Origin: CAIWHR01 sp963813415 | GTDB lineage: Bacteria > Pseudomonadota > Gammaproteobacteria > Burkholderiales > Casimicrobiaceae | NCBI GenBank assembly: GCA_963813415.1 | Contig: CAWEYW010000006.1 | Coordinates: 62,001 to 126,000 of the forward strand | Direction: 5' to 3' | Length of the DNA: 64,000 nucleotides | Shown: piece by piece, positions 35,114 to 44,820 of the stretch | Layout: each line of letters starts with the position of its first letter | Position numbering within the stretch: position 1 is the first letter of the stretch | Notes under the pieces: generated by a model | The model's database searches: none | What the model saw: only the letters and a program-made list of their open reading frames with translations | Told to the model about the DNA's origin: nothing | Made by a program: the position numbers and the translations under genes

Positions 35114-36642
35114 ACCGCGAACTGCTGCTGCTGGTGGACGCCTTGTCTCGCGAGAAGAACGTTCCGAAGGAGATCGTCTTCACGGCGCTCGAGTCGGCGC
35201 TCGCGTCGGCGACGAAGAAGCGTTTTCCAGATGACATCGACGCGCGTGTGTCGATCGATCGCGAGACCGGTGACTACGAATCGTTTCGACGCTGGACCGT
35301 CGTACCCGACGAGGAGCACGAGGAGCCCGCGCACCAGATCGCGATCACCGATGCCGCCGACCGCGATCCCGAGTTGAAGCTCGGCGACGTCGTGGAAGAG
35401 CCGCTCGAGCCAGTCGAGTTCGGGCGCATCGGCGCCCAGGCCGCCAAGCAGGTGATCCTGCAGAAGATCCGCGATGCCGAGCGCGAGCAGATCCTCAACG
35501 ACTTCCTCGAGCGCCAGGACAATCTGCTCACCGGCACCGTGAAGCGCATCGAGCGCGGCAACATCATCGTCGAATCCGGGCGCATCGAAGGCGTCATTCC
35601 GCGCGATCAGCTCATCCCGAAGGAGATGCTTCGCGCCGGCGATCGCATTCGCGCGTACGTCACCAAGATCGATCGCACCGCGAAGGGACCACAGCTCATC
35701 CTGTCGCGCGTCGCCCCCGAATTCCTGATGCGCCTGTTCGAGCTCGAGGTGCCCGAGATCGAGGAAGGGCTCATCGAGATCAAGGCGGCGGCACGCGACC
35801 CCGGCATCCGCGCCAAGATCGCCGTCAAGTCGAACGACCCGCGCCTCGACCCGCAGGGCACGTGCATCGGCATGCGCGGCTCGCGCGTGACGGCCGTCAC
35901 CAACGAGCTCGCCGGCGAGCGCGTCGACATCATCCTGTTCTCGGAGGATCCGGCGAAGTTCGTCATCAATGCGCTCGCCCCGGCCGAGATCTCGTCGATC
36001 GTGGTCGACGAGGAGAAGCACAGCATGGACGTCGTGGTCGATGAGGAAAACCTCGCGATCGCCATCGGCCGGCTGGGACAGAACGTGCGCCTTGCCTCCG
36101 AGCTCACGGGCTGGGAGCTCAACCTCATGAGCGTGGAGGAATCGCAGAAGAAGCACGAGGCGGAGAGCGACCAGTTGCGCGGCCTGTTCATGGACAAGCT
36201 CGACGTGGACGAGGAAGTCGCGGACATCCTCATCGGCGAAGGCTTCACGTCCCTTGAAGAGGTGGCTTACGTCCCCATCACTGAAATGCTGGAGATCGAG
36301 TCGTTCGACGAGGATACGGTCAACGAGCTGCGCAGCCGCGCCCGCAACGCGCTGCTCACGGAAGCGATCGTGCGCGAGGAGAGCGTCGAGAACGTCGAAG
36401 AAGCGCTTCTCTCGCTCGAAGGCATGGACACCGAGATCGCCAGCGCGCTCGCCGCGCACGGCATCACCACGCGCGACGCGCTCGCCGACCTCGCCGTCGA
36501 CGAGCTGGTCGAGCTCACCGGCATTGCCGACGAGCGCGCGCACGAACTCATCATGAAGGCGCGGGCACACTGGTTCGAAGAAACGCCGGTGAGCGCGCCC
36601 CAACCCGCTCCGGCCACCCCCGCCGTGGGTCAACAAAGTTAA
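35110..36642 (+). CDS. nusA: Transcription termination/antitermination factor NusA
   Basis: 510 residues. N-terminal RNAP-binding domain (MNRELLLLVDALSREKNVPK), S1 domain about 130-200 (LLTGTVKRIERGNIIVESGR), KH domains about 200-345 (SNDPRLDPQGTCIGMRGSRV, AIGRLGQNVRLASELTGWEL) and two C-terminal acidic repeats, as in other Proteobacteria. NusA acts in pausing, termination and rRNA antitermination with boxA. Start at 35110 favoured by the ATGA overlap with rimP. Confidence 0.97.
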   Translation: MNRELLLLVDALSREKNVPKEIVFTALESALASATKKRFPDDIDARVSIDRETGDYESFRRWTVVPDEEHEEPAHQIAITDAADRDPELKLGDVVEEPLEPVEFGRIGAQAAKQVILQKIRDAEREQILNDFLERQDNLLTGTVKRIERGNIIVESGRIEGVIPRDQLIPKEMLRAGDRIRAYVTKIDRTAKGPQLILSRVAPEFLMRLFELEVPEIEEGLIEIKAAARDPGIRAKIAVKSNDPRLDPQGTCIGMRGSRVTAVTNELAGERVDIILFSEDPAKFVINALAPAEISSIVVDEEKHSMDVVVDEENLAIAIGRLGQNVRLASELTGWELNLMSVEESQKKHEAESDQLRGLFMDKLDVDEEVADILIGEGFTSLEEVAYVPITEMLEIESFDEDTVNELRSRARNALLTEAIVREESVENVEEALLSLEGMDTEIASALAAHGITTRDALADLAVDELVELTGIADERAHELIMKARAHWFEETPVSAPQPAPATPAVGQQS

Positions 36643-36671
36643 GGCAGCAGGCATTACTGCAGGAGAAGCGC

Positions 36672-39293
36672 ATGGCCCAGACCACCATTGAACAATTCGC
36701 GACCGAGCTCAAGATGCCGCCGGGCGCGCTGCTCGAGCAACTCGGGCGTGCCGGGGTCGCAGGCAAGAAGGAAGGCGACGCGCTGTCCGAGCTGGACAAG
36801 ACGAAGCTGCTCGACTATCTGCGCAAGCAGCACGGGGCAGCCGGCGAGCCGAAGAAGAAGATCACCCTCACTCGCAAGCAGACCACCGAGATCAAGGCTG
36901 CAGGCTCGACAGGTCGCGCCCGCACGATCCAGGTCGAGGTGCGCAAGAAGCGCGTTTTCGTCAAGCGCGACGAGAGCGAGGCGGCACCGGTGGTCGAGGA
37001 GCCGCCGAAGGTCACTGTCCCGGTACTCGACGCCGAGGAAATCGCGGCGCGCGAGGCCGAAGCACGCAAGGCCCAGGAGCTGATGCAGCGCCAGCAGGCA
37101 GAGGTGCAGCAGAAGCAGGAACAGGCCAAGCGCAAGACGAAGAAGGAGCGCGAAGCCGAAGAGGCGGCAGCGAAGGCAGCGGCCGAGGCCGAGGCGGCCG
37201 CCGCCGCGGAAGCGGCGCGCCAGACGGCGATGCAGGCCGCGCAAGCGGAAGCCGCAGCCATCAATGCGGCCCATGCCGCGCCGCCGAAGGAGGCGAAGGC
37301 GCCGGTCGCGACCACGACTCTCCACCGTCCCGCGGCCAAGCCGGGCGAGAAGCCCAAAGCGGCGAAGAAGAGCGGTGCAGGCTTCCAGGAGGAGGCCGCG
37401 CGCCGTCGCGCGCTCAAGCTGCGCGGCGACGTCACGGGCGGCGCGGCTGGTGCGGGCGGTTGGCGCCAGCCGAAGGTCGGCCGCCATCGCCACGACGAGG
37501 AAGGCCTCGAGGGCGCCGGTGCCGGCGCGGGCCCCGTCGTTCGCGAAGTCGTGGTGCCGGAAACGATCACCGTGGGCGAGCTCGCGCACAAGATGTCGGT
37601 GAAGGCTGCCGAGGTCATCAAGGCCCTCATGAAGCTCGGCCAGATGGTCACGATCAATCAGGTGCTCGACCAGGAAACGGCCATGATCCTCGTGGAGGAG
37701 ATGGGCCACAAGGCGGCTCCCGCCAAGCTCGACGAGCTCGATGCATTCCTCGAGCGGAGCGCCGACGCGCATGTCGCGGAAGCCGAGCCGCGTCCGCCTG
37801 TGGTCACCGTCATGGGTCACGTCGACCACGGCAAGACCTCGCTGCTCGACATGATTCGCCGTGCCCGCGTGGCGAGCGGCGAGGCGGGTGGCATCACGCA
37901 GCACATCGGCGCCTACCACGTGCGCACCGACAAGGGCGTGATCACGTTCCTCGATACGCCCGGTCACGAGGCATTCACGGCCATGCGCGCACGCGGGGCG
38001 AAGGTCACGGACCTCGTGGTCCTGGTCGTGGCTGCCGACGACGGGGTGATGCCGCAGACCAAGGAAGCCATCGCCCATGCCAAGGCCGGCGCGGTGCCGA
38101 TGGTGGTCGCGCTCAACAAGATGGACAAGCCCGACGCGAATCCGGAGCGCGTGAAGCAGGAGCTCGTGGCGGAAGGCGTGATCCCGGAAGAGTACGGCGG
38201 CGACACCCAGTTCATCCAGGTGTCGGCGAAGACCGGCGCCGGCATCGACAACCTGCTCGACTCGATCCTGCTGCAGGCTGAAGTGCTGGAGCTCAAGGCG
38301 CCCAAGGACGCGCCGGCACGCGGCATCGTCATCGAATCGCGCCTCGACAAGGGTCGTGGCCCCGTGGCGACGGTGCTCGTGCATTCGGGCACGCTGAAGC
38401 GCGGCGATGTGGTGCTGGCCGGGGCGGTGTTCGGCCGCGTGCGCGCGATGACAGACGAAGCCGGCAAGGCGGTAGCCGCTGCAGGGCCGTCCATCCCGGT
38501 GGAGATCCAGGGCTTGTCGGACGTGCCGCTGGCGGGTGAGGAGGTCATGGTGCTTGGCGACGAGCGCAAGGCCCGCGAGATCGCGCTGTTCCGCCAGGGC
38601 AAGTTCCGTGACGTGAAGCTCGCCAAGCAGCACGCCGCCAAGCTCGAGAACATATTCGACCAGATGGGCGAGGATGCCGTCAAGACGCTGACGCTCATCG
38701 TCAAGGCCGACGTACAGGGTTCCTACGAGGCGCTGACGCAGGCGCTCACCAAGCTGTCCACCAGCGAAGTGAAGGTGAACATCGTGCACGCGGCGGTGGG
38801 CGGCATCACCGAATCCGACATCAACCTCGCGCTCGCGTCGAAGGCGGTCGTCATCGGCTTCAACGTGCGCGCGGACGTGGCGGCGCGCAAGCTCGCCGAG
38901 TCCAGCGGCGTCGACATCCGCTACTACAACATCATCTACGACGCTGTCGACGACGTGAAGGCGGCGCTCTCCGGCATGCTCTCGCCGGAGAAGAAGGAGT
39001 CGCAGCTCGGGCTGGTCGAAGTGCGCGAGGTGTACAAGATCTCGAAGGTGGGAACGGTGGCCGGCTGCTACGTGCTCGAGGGCCTCATCCGCCGTGGCGG
39101 CCGTGTTCGGCTGTTGCGCAACGGCGTGGTCCTGCACGACGGCGAGCTCGATTCGCTGAAGCGCTTCAAGGACGACGTGCGCGAAGTGAAGGCCGGCTTC
39201 GAGTGCGGCCTGTCGCTGAAGAACTTCAACGACGTCGAGAAGGGCGATCAGCTCGAGTGCTACGAGATTGTCGAAGTATCCCGAACGTTATAG
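36672..39293 (+). CDS. infB: Translation initiation factor IF-2
   Basis: 873 residues. N-terminal IF2N domain, then a long alanine/glutamate-rich coiled region (about 60-290). Motifs of the G domain are at about residues 381 (GHVDHGKTSLLD), 428 (DTPGHEAF) and 482 (NKMDKPDAN). C-terminal domains II, III and IV follow. It delivers initiator tRNA to the 30S subunit. An AGGAGA site precedes ATG 36672, 30 bp after nusA. Confidence 0.98.
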   Translation: MAQTTIEQFATELKMPPGALLEQLGRAGVAGKKEGDALSELDKTKLLDYLRKQHGAAGEPKKKITLTRKQTTEIKAAGSTGRARTIQVEVRKKRVFVKRDESEAAPVVEEPPKVTVPVLDAEEIAAREAEARKAQELMQRQQAEVQQKQEQAKRKTKKEREAEEAAAKAAAEAEAAAAAEAARQTAMQAAQAEAAAINAAHAAPPKEAKAPVATTTLHRPAAKPGEKPKAAKKSGAGFQEEAARRRALKLRGDVTGGAAGAGGWRQPKVGRHRHDEEGLEGAGAGAGPVVREVVVPETITVGELAHKMSVKAAEVIKALMKLGQMVTINQVLDQETAMILVEEMGHKAAPAKLDELDAFLERSADAHVAEAEPRPPVVTVMGHVDHGKTSLLDMIRRARVASGEAGGITQHIGAYHVRTDKGVITFLDTPGHEAFTAMRARGAKVTDLVVLVVAADDGVMPQTKEAIAHAKAGAVPMVVALNKMDKPDANPERVKQELVAEGVIPEEYGGDTQFIQVSAKTGAGIDNLLDSILLQAEVLELKAPKDAPARGIVIESRLDKGRGPVATVLVHSGTLKRGDVVLAGAVFGRVRAMTDEAGKAVAAAGPSIPVEIQGLSDVPLAGEEVMVLGDERKAREIALFRQGKFRDVKLAKQHAAKLENIFDQMGEDAVKTLTLIVKADVQGSYEALTQALTKLSTSEVKVNIVHAAVGGITESDINLALASKAVVIGFNVRADVAARKLAESSGVDIRYYNIIYDAVDDVKAALSGMLSPEKKESQLGLVEVREVYKISKVGTVAGCYVLEGLIRRGGRVRLLRNGVVLHDGELDSLKRFKDDVREVKAGFECGLSLKNFNDVEKGDQLECYEIVEVSRTL

Positions 39294-39302
39294 GCGGGAC
39301 GT

Positions 39303-39330
39303 GAACATGCGGACGTACGCCCGCATGTTC
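39303..39330 (+). promoter_or_regulatory. Perfect hairpin in front of rbfA
   Basis: GAACATGCGG-acgtacgc-CCGCATGTTC: a 10-bp perfect stem ending 8 bases before the rbfA start. No T-run follows, so it is not a terminator. It sits where the rbfA ribosome-binding site should be and could regulate translation; this is inferred. Confidence 0.6.
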
Positions 39331-39338
39331 GATGGGCC

Positions 39339-39710
39339 ATGAAGAAACATTCTCAACGTGCACAGCGGGTGGGGGACCAGATCCAGCGCGAGCTGGCGCC
39401 CCTGCTGCGCGAAGAGATCAAGGACCCGCGCGTGGGGCGGATCACGGTGACCTCCGTCGAGGTGTCCGCGGATCTCTCCCACGCCAAGGTTTTCTTCACC
39501 CACCTCGCCGGGCGCGAGCACGCCGCCGAAGCGGTGGAGGCCATGCAGCACACGGCGGGCTACCTGCGGCGCGAGCTGTCGCATCGCCTTCAGCTCTACT
39601 CGGTGCCGCAACTGCACTTCGTCTACGACGACTCGATCGAAACGGGCATGCGCCTGTCGCAGCTCATCGACGACGCCGTCGCCTCGGATCGCAAGCCCTC
39701 GGCCGAATAG
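39339..39710 (+). CDS. rbfA: Ribosome-binding factor A
   Basis: 123 residues, KH-like fold: RVGDQIQRELAPLLREEIKD, ITVTSVEVSADLSHAKVFFT, and the C-terminal LHFVYDDSIETGMRLSQLID. RbfA matures 16S 5' ends and matters at low temperature in E. coli. Between infB and truB as usual. Confidence 0.95.
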   Translation: MKKHSQRAQRVGDQIQRELAPLLREEIKDPRVGRITVTSVEVSADLSHAKVFFTHLAGREHAAEAVEAMQHTAGYLRRELSHRLQLYSVPQLHFVYDDSIETGMRLSQLIDDAVASDRKPSAE

Positions 39711-39759
39711 CGCTGGTCCGGCCGTGACGGATCGGACCGCATTCGCAGCAGGCAACGCC

Positions 39760-40695
39760 ATGACCGTGCGTGTTCCGCGCGTCCGCGTCGATGGGGTGTT
39801 GCTGCTCGACAAGCCGGTCGGACTGTCCTCCAATGCCGCGTTGCAGCGCGCACGCCGGCTCCTGAACGCCGCGAAAGCCGGGCATACCGGCACTCTCGAC
39901 CCCCTGGCGAGCGGATTGCTGCCGCTGTGTTTCGGCGAGGCCACCAAGTTCGCGCAGGCACTGCTCGACGCGCGCAAGGAATACCTCGCGACCGTCGCAT
40001 TCGGCCGCTCGACCAGCACCGGCGACGCAGAGGGCGCGGTAACGGGCGAGGCGCCCGTGGCATTCGCTCCGGACGCACTGGCGGCGACCTTGCGCACGTT
40101 CATCGGCGCTTCGCAGCAGGTCCCGCCGCGCTTTGCCGCGCTCAAGTTCCAGGGGCGCAACCTGTACGAGTACGCGCGCGAAGGGATCGACGTTCCGCGT
40201 CCGGCACGCCCGATCGATATCGACGTGCTGGAACTCGTGCGTTACGAGCCTTGCACTGCGGTGCTGCGCATCGGGTGCAGCAAGGGCACCTACATACGCG
40301 CCCTGGTCGAGGACGTTGCGGCCGCCCTCGGCACGCTGGCGCATCTGGCCGGGCTGCGCCGGTTGGCGAGCGGCGCATTCCGCGTCGAGGATGCCATCAC
40401 GCTCGAGGCACTCGAAGCGATCGCTCCCGGGCAACGCAGCGGTTGCCTGCTGCCGGTCGATGCGCCGCTCGCCACGATGGCTTCCGTCACGCTCGATGCC
40501 GAGTCCGCGCAGTCAGTGCTGCACGGTCGCGCGGCGCGCAATCCGACATCGGCAACGGGCCGGCTACGTGCCTACGATGACGCTGGGCGCTTTCTCGGCC
40601 TGGTCGAAGCGAGTGATTCCGTTCTGCGTGCACTGCGGCTGGTCGACACCGCCGCGTTGCGCGAAGGCGTGCCGCCGCCGGCTTCGCCTGCGTAG
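39760..40695 (+). CDS. truB: tRNA pseudouridine(55) synthase TruB
   Basis: 311 residues from ATG 39760. Catalytic Asp near residue 47 in GHTGTLDPLASGLLPLCFGE; also DGVLLLDKPVGLSSN, YLATVAFG, PPRFAALKFQGRNLYEYAR and CSKGTYIRALVEDVA. It makes pseudouridine 55 in tRNA. A GTG at 39724 would give 12 extra residues. Last gene of the operon; the sulfatase-like gene is convergent 30 bp away. Confidence 0.95.
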   Translation: MTVRVPRVRVDGVLLLDKPVGLSSNAALQRARRLLNAAKAGHTGTLDPLASGLLPLCFGEATKFAQALLDARKEYLATVAFGRSTSTGDAEGAVTGEAPVAFAPDALAATLRTFIGASQQVPPRFAALKFQGRNLYEYAREGIDVPRPARPIDIDVLELVRYEPCTAVLRIGCSKGTYIRALVEDVAAALGTLAHLAGLRRLASGAFRVEDAITLEALEAIAPGQRSGCLLPVDAPLATMASVTLDAESAQSVLHGRAARNPTSATGRLRAYDDAGRFLGLVEASDSVLRALRLVDTAALREGVPPPASPA

Positions 40696-40725
40696 TCGAC
40701 GCAGCCGAGCTGCGCCTCCGGGGCG

Positions 40726-42591
40726 TCACTGCCGGGCGGCGACGCGTGCCCGCCCGAATCCCAGCGGCACCTCCGCGTGCATGCGCGTCTGCATGTCGGC
40801 GAGGACCTGCGCGTAGCGCGGATCGGCGACGAGGTTGTGCAATTGGGCGCGGTCCGCGACGATGTCGTACAGCTCGATGCTTCCGGTTTCGTTCACGATG
40901 AGCTGCCAGCGGTCGTTCTGCACCGAGCGCAACCCACCGGATGCCGTGGGCCACGAAGGGGGCATGCCGTTGCGACGTGAAACTTCGGACACGGCGACGC
41001 CATCGCCGTCCGCGGGGTTCGCGTCGAGGACGTGCGCGCGGAACGGCGTGCCCGTCACGCCCGCAAGGTCGACGATCATGCGCGGCACCTGGTCGAGCGA
41101 CACCGGCTCGGTGACCCGCTCACCGCGGCCAACGCTCGCCGGATACCGAACCATCAGCGGGATGCGCACCTGCTCCTGATACAGGCTGTGGCCGTGGAAC
41201 ATGAGCTCGTGCTCGCCCCAGCTCTCGCCGTGATCGGACGTGAACACGACGATGGTGTGATCGAGCACGCCGCGCCGCGCGAGCTCGTCGAGCAGGCGGC
41301 CGATCTGGTCGTCGAGATACAGCAACGACTCGTCGTAGCGATCGATCCAGGCCCGCAGGAGTGCAGGGTCAAGCACCTTGGTCTCGGGGCTGATGTCCCC
41401 CAGCTCGATGCGCGTGGGGCGGCGCTCGAGGCGCTGGCCCGAGAAGCGACCGTCGAACGAAGGCGGTGGGATGTACGGCGCGTGCACGTCCATGTAATTG
41501 ACGAACGCGAAAAATGGCCGGTCGTGCACGCCGGCGATCCATTCGAGCAGGCGCGCATTCATGTCGGCGGCGTTGCGGCGCCCAGGGATATCGACGAACC
41601 CGACATGCGGAAGCACCTCGTACGCGAGCAGCCGACCGAGCACCGTGCGCGCGAGCGCGTCGCCGACATTGCCGTACAGGTCATCGTAGTGCGCGAAACC
41701 GCGGTCGAGGCCCGTCTGCCGTCCGCACCAGAAGAAGTTGCTGACGAAACCGGCCGGCGCGTAGCCCGCGGCGCCGAGCACCTCGGCAAGGGTCGGAAAT
41801 CTGCCATCCAGGTAGGGATGCCCCTGGAAGCCTGCGCGATGCTCGTACACGCGGCGGCCGGTCATGAGCGACGCGTGCGCCGGCAGCGTCCATGACGACG
41901 CCGAATACGCATTGGTGAAGGTGCGGCTTTCCGCAGCCAGAAGGTCGAGGCGCGGCGTCGTCGGTCGCCCGTAGCCATAGCCTGACACGTGGTCGGCTCG
42001 CAGGGTGTCGGCGACCAGCACGAGCACGTTGGGACGCTGCTGCGCGGCAGGCAGGCGCGCCAGCGCCCACTGTTCGCGGGCGGCGCTCACGCCGAGCTCG
42101 GTGATCGCAATGAGCGCGACCACGCCGACGAGTGGGACCACGAGACGCCGCGCGAGCGGCTGGACGCGGCCACGCCAGCGGCTGAAAAGGCGCGTGAGCT
42201 GCGTCGCGATACCCAGCGCCAGCAGAATGCTCGCCCACGCCGAGAACACCTGCCCCTGCAGCATCGCGCCGAGAAAGCCGCCGGCGACCAGGGCAGTGAA
42301 CACGAAGACCCGGATCCAGTCGATGCCGCGCGCGATGCGCGAAAAGCCGAAGAAAAGCGCACCGAGCATGACGCCGACGCCGCCATACACGATCGGTGCG
42401 ACCCACAGGATTCGCGCCGAATTGCCGCTGCGCCAGGCAAGCGCGCCGGGAACCAGCGCCAGCAGGCAGGACTCGAGCGCTTCGAGCAATCCGTACACGA
42501 TGCCCATCGCCAGGCCAAGCGCCACGAACTCGCGCCAGCCGTGGGCAGGCGAAGCTTTTGGCAAGGCCGAGGTCTGATCTGCTGTTGTCAT
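40726..42591 (-). CDS. Membrane-anchored sulfatase-like alkaline phosphatase superfamily hydrolase
   Basis: 621 residues. About five N-terminal transmembrane helices (residues 20-170), then a soluble catalytic domain: NVLVLVADTLRADHVSGYGY (metal Asp195), SSWTLPAHASLMTGR, FFAFVNYMDVHAPY and VVFTSDHGESWGEH (metal Asp-His). The position of the formylglycine Cys/Ser of true sulfatases aligns with Thr235 in T-L-P-A-H, so it is not a canonical formylglycine sulfatase. Phosphoethanolamine transferases and similar enzymes use Thr there. A lipid or glycan headgroup transferase/hydrolase is possible. ATG at 42591, 4 bp after the sulfotransferase stop. Confidence 0.82.
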   Translation of the reverse strand: MTTADQTSALPKASPAHGWREFVALGLAMGIVYGLLEALESCLLALVPGALAWRSGNSARILWVAPIVYGGVGVMLGALFFGFSRIARGIDWIRVFVFTALVAGGFLGAMLQGQVFSAWASILLALGIATQLTRLFSRWRGRVQPLARRLVVPLVGVVALIAITELGVSAAREQWALARLPAAQQRPNVLVLVADTLRADHVSGYGYGRPTTPRLDLLAAESRTFTNAYSASSWTLPAHASLMTGRRVYEHRAGFQGHPYLDGRFPTLAEVLGAAGYAPAGFVSNFFWCGRQTGLDRGFAHYDDLYGNVGDALARTVLGRLLAYEVLPHVGFVDIPGRRNAADMNARLLEWIAGVHDRPFFAFVNYMDVHAPYIPPPSFDGRFSGQRLERRPTRIELGDISPETKVLDPALLRAWIDRYDESLLYLDDQIGRLLDELARRGVLDHTIVVFTSDHGESWGEHELMFHGHSLYQEQVRIPLMVRYPASVGRGERVTEPVSLDQVPRMIVDLAGVTGTPFRAHVLDANPADGDGVAVSEVSRRNGMPPSWPTASGGLRSVQNDRWQLIVNETGSIELYDIVADRAQLHNLVADPRYAQVLADMQTRMHAEVPLGFGRARVAARQ

Positions 42592-42595
42592 TGCG

Positions 42596-43738
42596 TCACG
42601 CCATGGGGTCCTGAGCGCTGCGTGCCGTCGGCGACGGAGCGATGGACGCGTCGGCAAGCTCGGGATAGAAGCGCGCTGCGGGATACGCGCCATCGGCGAG
42701 CGCACCGCGGCAATAGTCGACGATGCGCGCCCGAACGGCGGTCGGCAACGAGCGCGCGCGGCTCTCCTCGCCGCTGCGCAGGAACCGTTCACCGCGCACC
42801 GAGAACATCGTGGGTCGGGCCATTTCGAAAAACTCCTCGTGCGCGCTCATGTAGCCGAACGAGCATTTCTCGTCCACCAGCCGGGCTTCCTCGTCGCTCA
42901 GGACAATGTCGAGGAAATGCGCCACGCGCTGGCGTACGGCGGGGAAGTTCCGCGCCATGTCCTCGAAATGCACCAGCAGCACATTGTCGCGCGACGCAGC
43001 CCATTGCCACCAGCCGGTGACGTGCGCGGGCCATGGGGTCCAGTACATGGCATCGCTGCAGAACCAGTCGGCGAGCGCCGGCAGCGGCGGCAACAGAGGT
43101 CCCACCAGGGCACGGTTGAAATCGGCCACGCTCGCGAAGCAGGCCACGGGATCACGCACGACACAGATGTATTTGGCCGCCGTGTCGTAAGGGCATAGCG
43201 ACACCGGCAGGTGCGTCTTGATGATCCGCACCGCCGGCTTTCCGAGCGCAGGGGCGTCCTCGACGCGTACGCCGTCCTCCGCCTCGAGCCAGGGGCTGAG
43301 TGCATACAGGTGTGGCACGCCGGGCGTGCCGGGCTCGCCGGTACCGCGCGTCACGATCTGATAAACGACCTGCTGCATCCATGTCGTGCCGCTGCGCATC
43401 TGCGTGGCCACGACGACATCGCCCTGGCGCGGTCGATAGTGTGCGGCGCGCTCGAAGCTCGCCGCACTGCTGACGCCCGGCGGGCCTGCGACGTCGCGGT
43501 ATCGGAAGTGCGGCATGGTCCGGCCGCGGTTGAGCAGCGCAAGCATGCGTACGAGGGGAATGGCGGGCCATGAGTAGCGCGCGATGCGTCGCTTGACGTC
43601 CCGCCGCTCGGCAGCAGTGCGCCCGAAATAGGCGAGCCCGCGCGTCTGCTTCGCCTCCCAGCGAAAATAGCCGGCGAGATAGCCGATGCTGCCCACGAGC
43701 AGCGCTGTGGCGGCAGCAAGCGCGCCGGCCCAGCTCAT
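42596..43738 (-). CDS. Sulfotransferase family protein with N-terminal membrane anchor
   Basis: 380 residues. Membrane segment at about 5-25, then a sulfotransferase fold: ATQMRSGTTWMQQVVYQ is the 5'-phosphosulfate loop of PAPS-dependent enzymes, KTHLPVSL and CVVRDPVACFASVADFNRAL give the 3'-phosphate site, and LLVHFEDMARNFPAVRQRV is also conserved. It would transfer sulfate from PAPS to a cell-surface or small-molecule hydroxyl. It immediately precedes the sulfatase-like gene, so the pair is probably an operon acting on the same class of substrate. Confidence 0.82.
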   Translation of the reverse strand: MSWAGALAAATALLVGSIGYLAGYFRWEAKQTRGLAYFGRTAAERRDVKRRIARYSWPAIPLVRMLALLNRGRTMPHFRYRDVAGPPGVSSAASFERAAHYRPRQGDVVVATQMRSGTTWMQQVVYQIVTRGTGEPGTPGVPHLYALSPWLEAEDGVRVEDAPALGKPAVRIIKTHLPVSLCPYDTAAKYICVVRDPVACFASVADFNRALVGPLLPPLPALADWFCSDAMYWTPWPAHVTGWWQWAASRDNVLLVHFEDMARNFPAVRQRVAHFLDIVLSDEEARLVDEKCSFGYMSAHEEFFEMARPTMFSVRGERFLRSGEESRARSLPTAVRARIVDYCRGALADGAYPAARFYPELADASIAPSPTARSAQDPMA

Positions 43739-43778
43739 CCCACGGTACGCAGCGGCGCGTTGTGCGGCAAGGGCCGAC

Positions 43779-44045
43779 TCAGTCTTTGCGGCGTGCCACG
43801 ATCCGCCACAGGCGTCGCCCCCATCCCAGCAGGCGCTGCCAGAACATCAGCAGTACGCCGATCACGGCGCCGATCGCGGAAGTGAAGGGCAGAAGCATGT
43901 CCGGCCCGATGTAGAGCAACCACAGCCCGACCCCGCCGCTGCCGTTCGGGCCGAGCCACGGCGTCCCGGATCGGGGTACGTGACCCAGCGTCCACGCCGT
44001 GATCGCGCAGGCGGCGCAGACGATGCTGATTCGGGTGGCGCGCAT
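43779..44045 (-). CDS. Small two-TM membrane protein
   Basis: 88 residues with hydrophobic segments at about 5-25 and 42-68 and a basic C-terminal tail (RRLWRIVARRKD). No domain recognised. It is 40 bp upstream of the sulfotransferase on the same strand, so it may be first in that operon. Frame continues upstream but becomes arginine-rich, so ATG at 44045 is chosen. Confidence 0.6.
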   Translation of the reverse strand: MRATRISIVCAACAITAWTLGHVPRSGTPWLGPNGSGGVGLWLLYIGPDMLLPFTSAIGAVIGVLLMFWQRLLGWGRRLWRIVARRKD

Positions 44046-44408
44046 CACGGCTCCGGGGTGTGGATTGCGTCCGTCGGTAAAGGGGGCGATGGTGCGACGA
44101 TGACCCATGGGTCCATGATCGGTCCCACGCCGCCGAGCCATTGCTGCTACTCGCCGCGCGCACGGTGCCCGCACTGCTGCGGTGTCGCGCAGGCAGCATT
44201 GTAGCGACGAGGACGAAGCCGCGCCGCGCCAACATTGCCGGCCGGGTCGCGTATGCTCCCGGCGGCTGCTCGTGGTGGCGGCGGGCCCAGGTCGCGGCAG
44301 GGATGGCGGGTGCCGTTCTGCCGCCGGCTTACCGGATTGAAAAGTAAGCGTTTTTCAGGCTATAATTCGCCTCTTCACTGGACAAAACGCGATACAAGGA
44401 CGACAGCA
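44046..44408. other. 363-bp gap with the rpsO promoter
   Basis: The last 72 bases hold the promoter described next. The remainder looks non-coding on both strands. Confidence 0.55.
44337..44366 (+). promoter_or_regulatory. rpsO promoter
   Basis: TTGAAA (44337-44342) and TATAAT (44361-44366), 18-bp spacing; perfect -10. It lies 42 bp before the rpsO start. Confidence 0.82.
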
Positions 44409-44678
44409 ATGGCAGTCACCGTGCAAGACAAGGCGAAAGTCATCGCCGACCATCAGCGGGGCACCGGCGACACCGGCTCGCCCGAAGTGCAGATCGCGCT
44501 TCTCACCGCCCGCATCAACGGCCTCACCGATCACTTCAAGACGAACACCAAGGATCACCATTCGCGCCGCGGCTTGCTGCGCATGGTGTCGCGCCGCCGC
44601 AAGCTTCTCGACTATCTCAAATCGCGCAACGCGGAAAGCTATCGTTCGCTCATCGAGAAGCTTGGCCTGCGCAAGTAG
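44409..44678 (+). CDS. rpsO: 30S ribosomal protein S15
   Basis: 89 residues, the normal S15 length. GTGDTGSPEVQIALLTARIN, THFK-like DHFKTNTKDHHSRRGLLRMV and RRRKLLDYLKSRN are the conserved helices. S15 binds 16S rRNA early in assembly. Followed by pnp as in E. coli. Confidence 0.98.
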   Translation: MAVTVQDKAKVIADHQRGTGDTGSPEVQIALLTARINGLTDHFKTNTKDHHSRRGLLRMVSRRRKLLDYLKSRNAESYRSLIEKLGLRK

Positions 44679-44820
44679 GCCGTCCACTGGCCATATCGCA
44701 CGCGCGACCGCAGCGCGGTCGTGCAGGTCCATTTCCCTGTAGCGCGAACACGATGCCACCACCACTGCCTTGCGCGCTGGACCTCATGCCGCAAGCGCTC
44801 TTCGTCTGAGCACAACGCGA

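Noticed and set aside
36654..39137. 827-codon minus-strand frame
   Set aside because: Antisense of infB with low-complexity His/Leu/Arg content.
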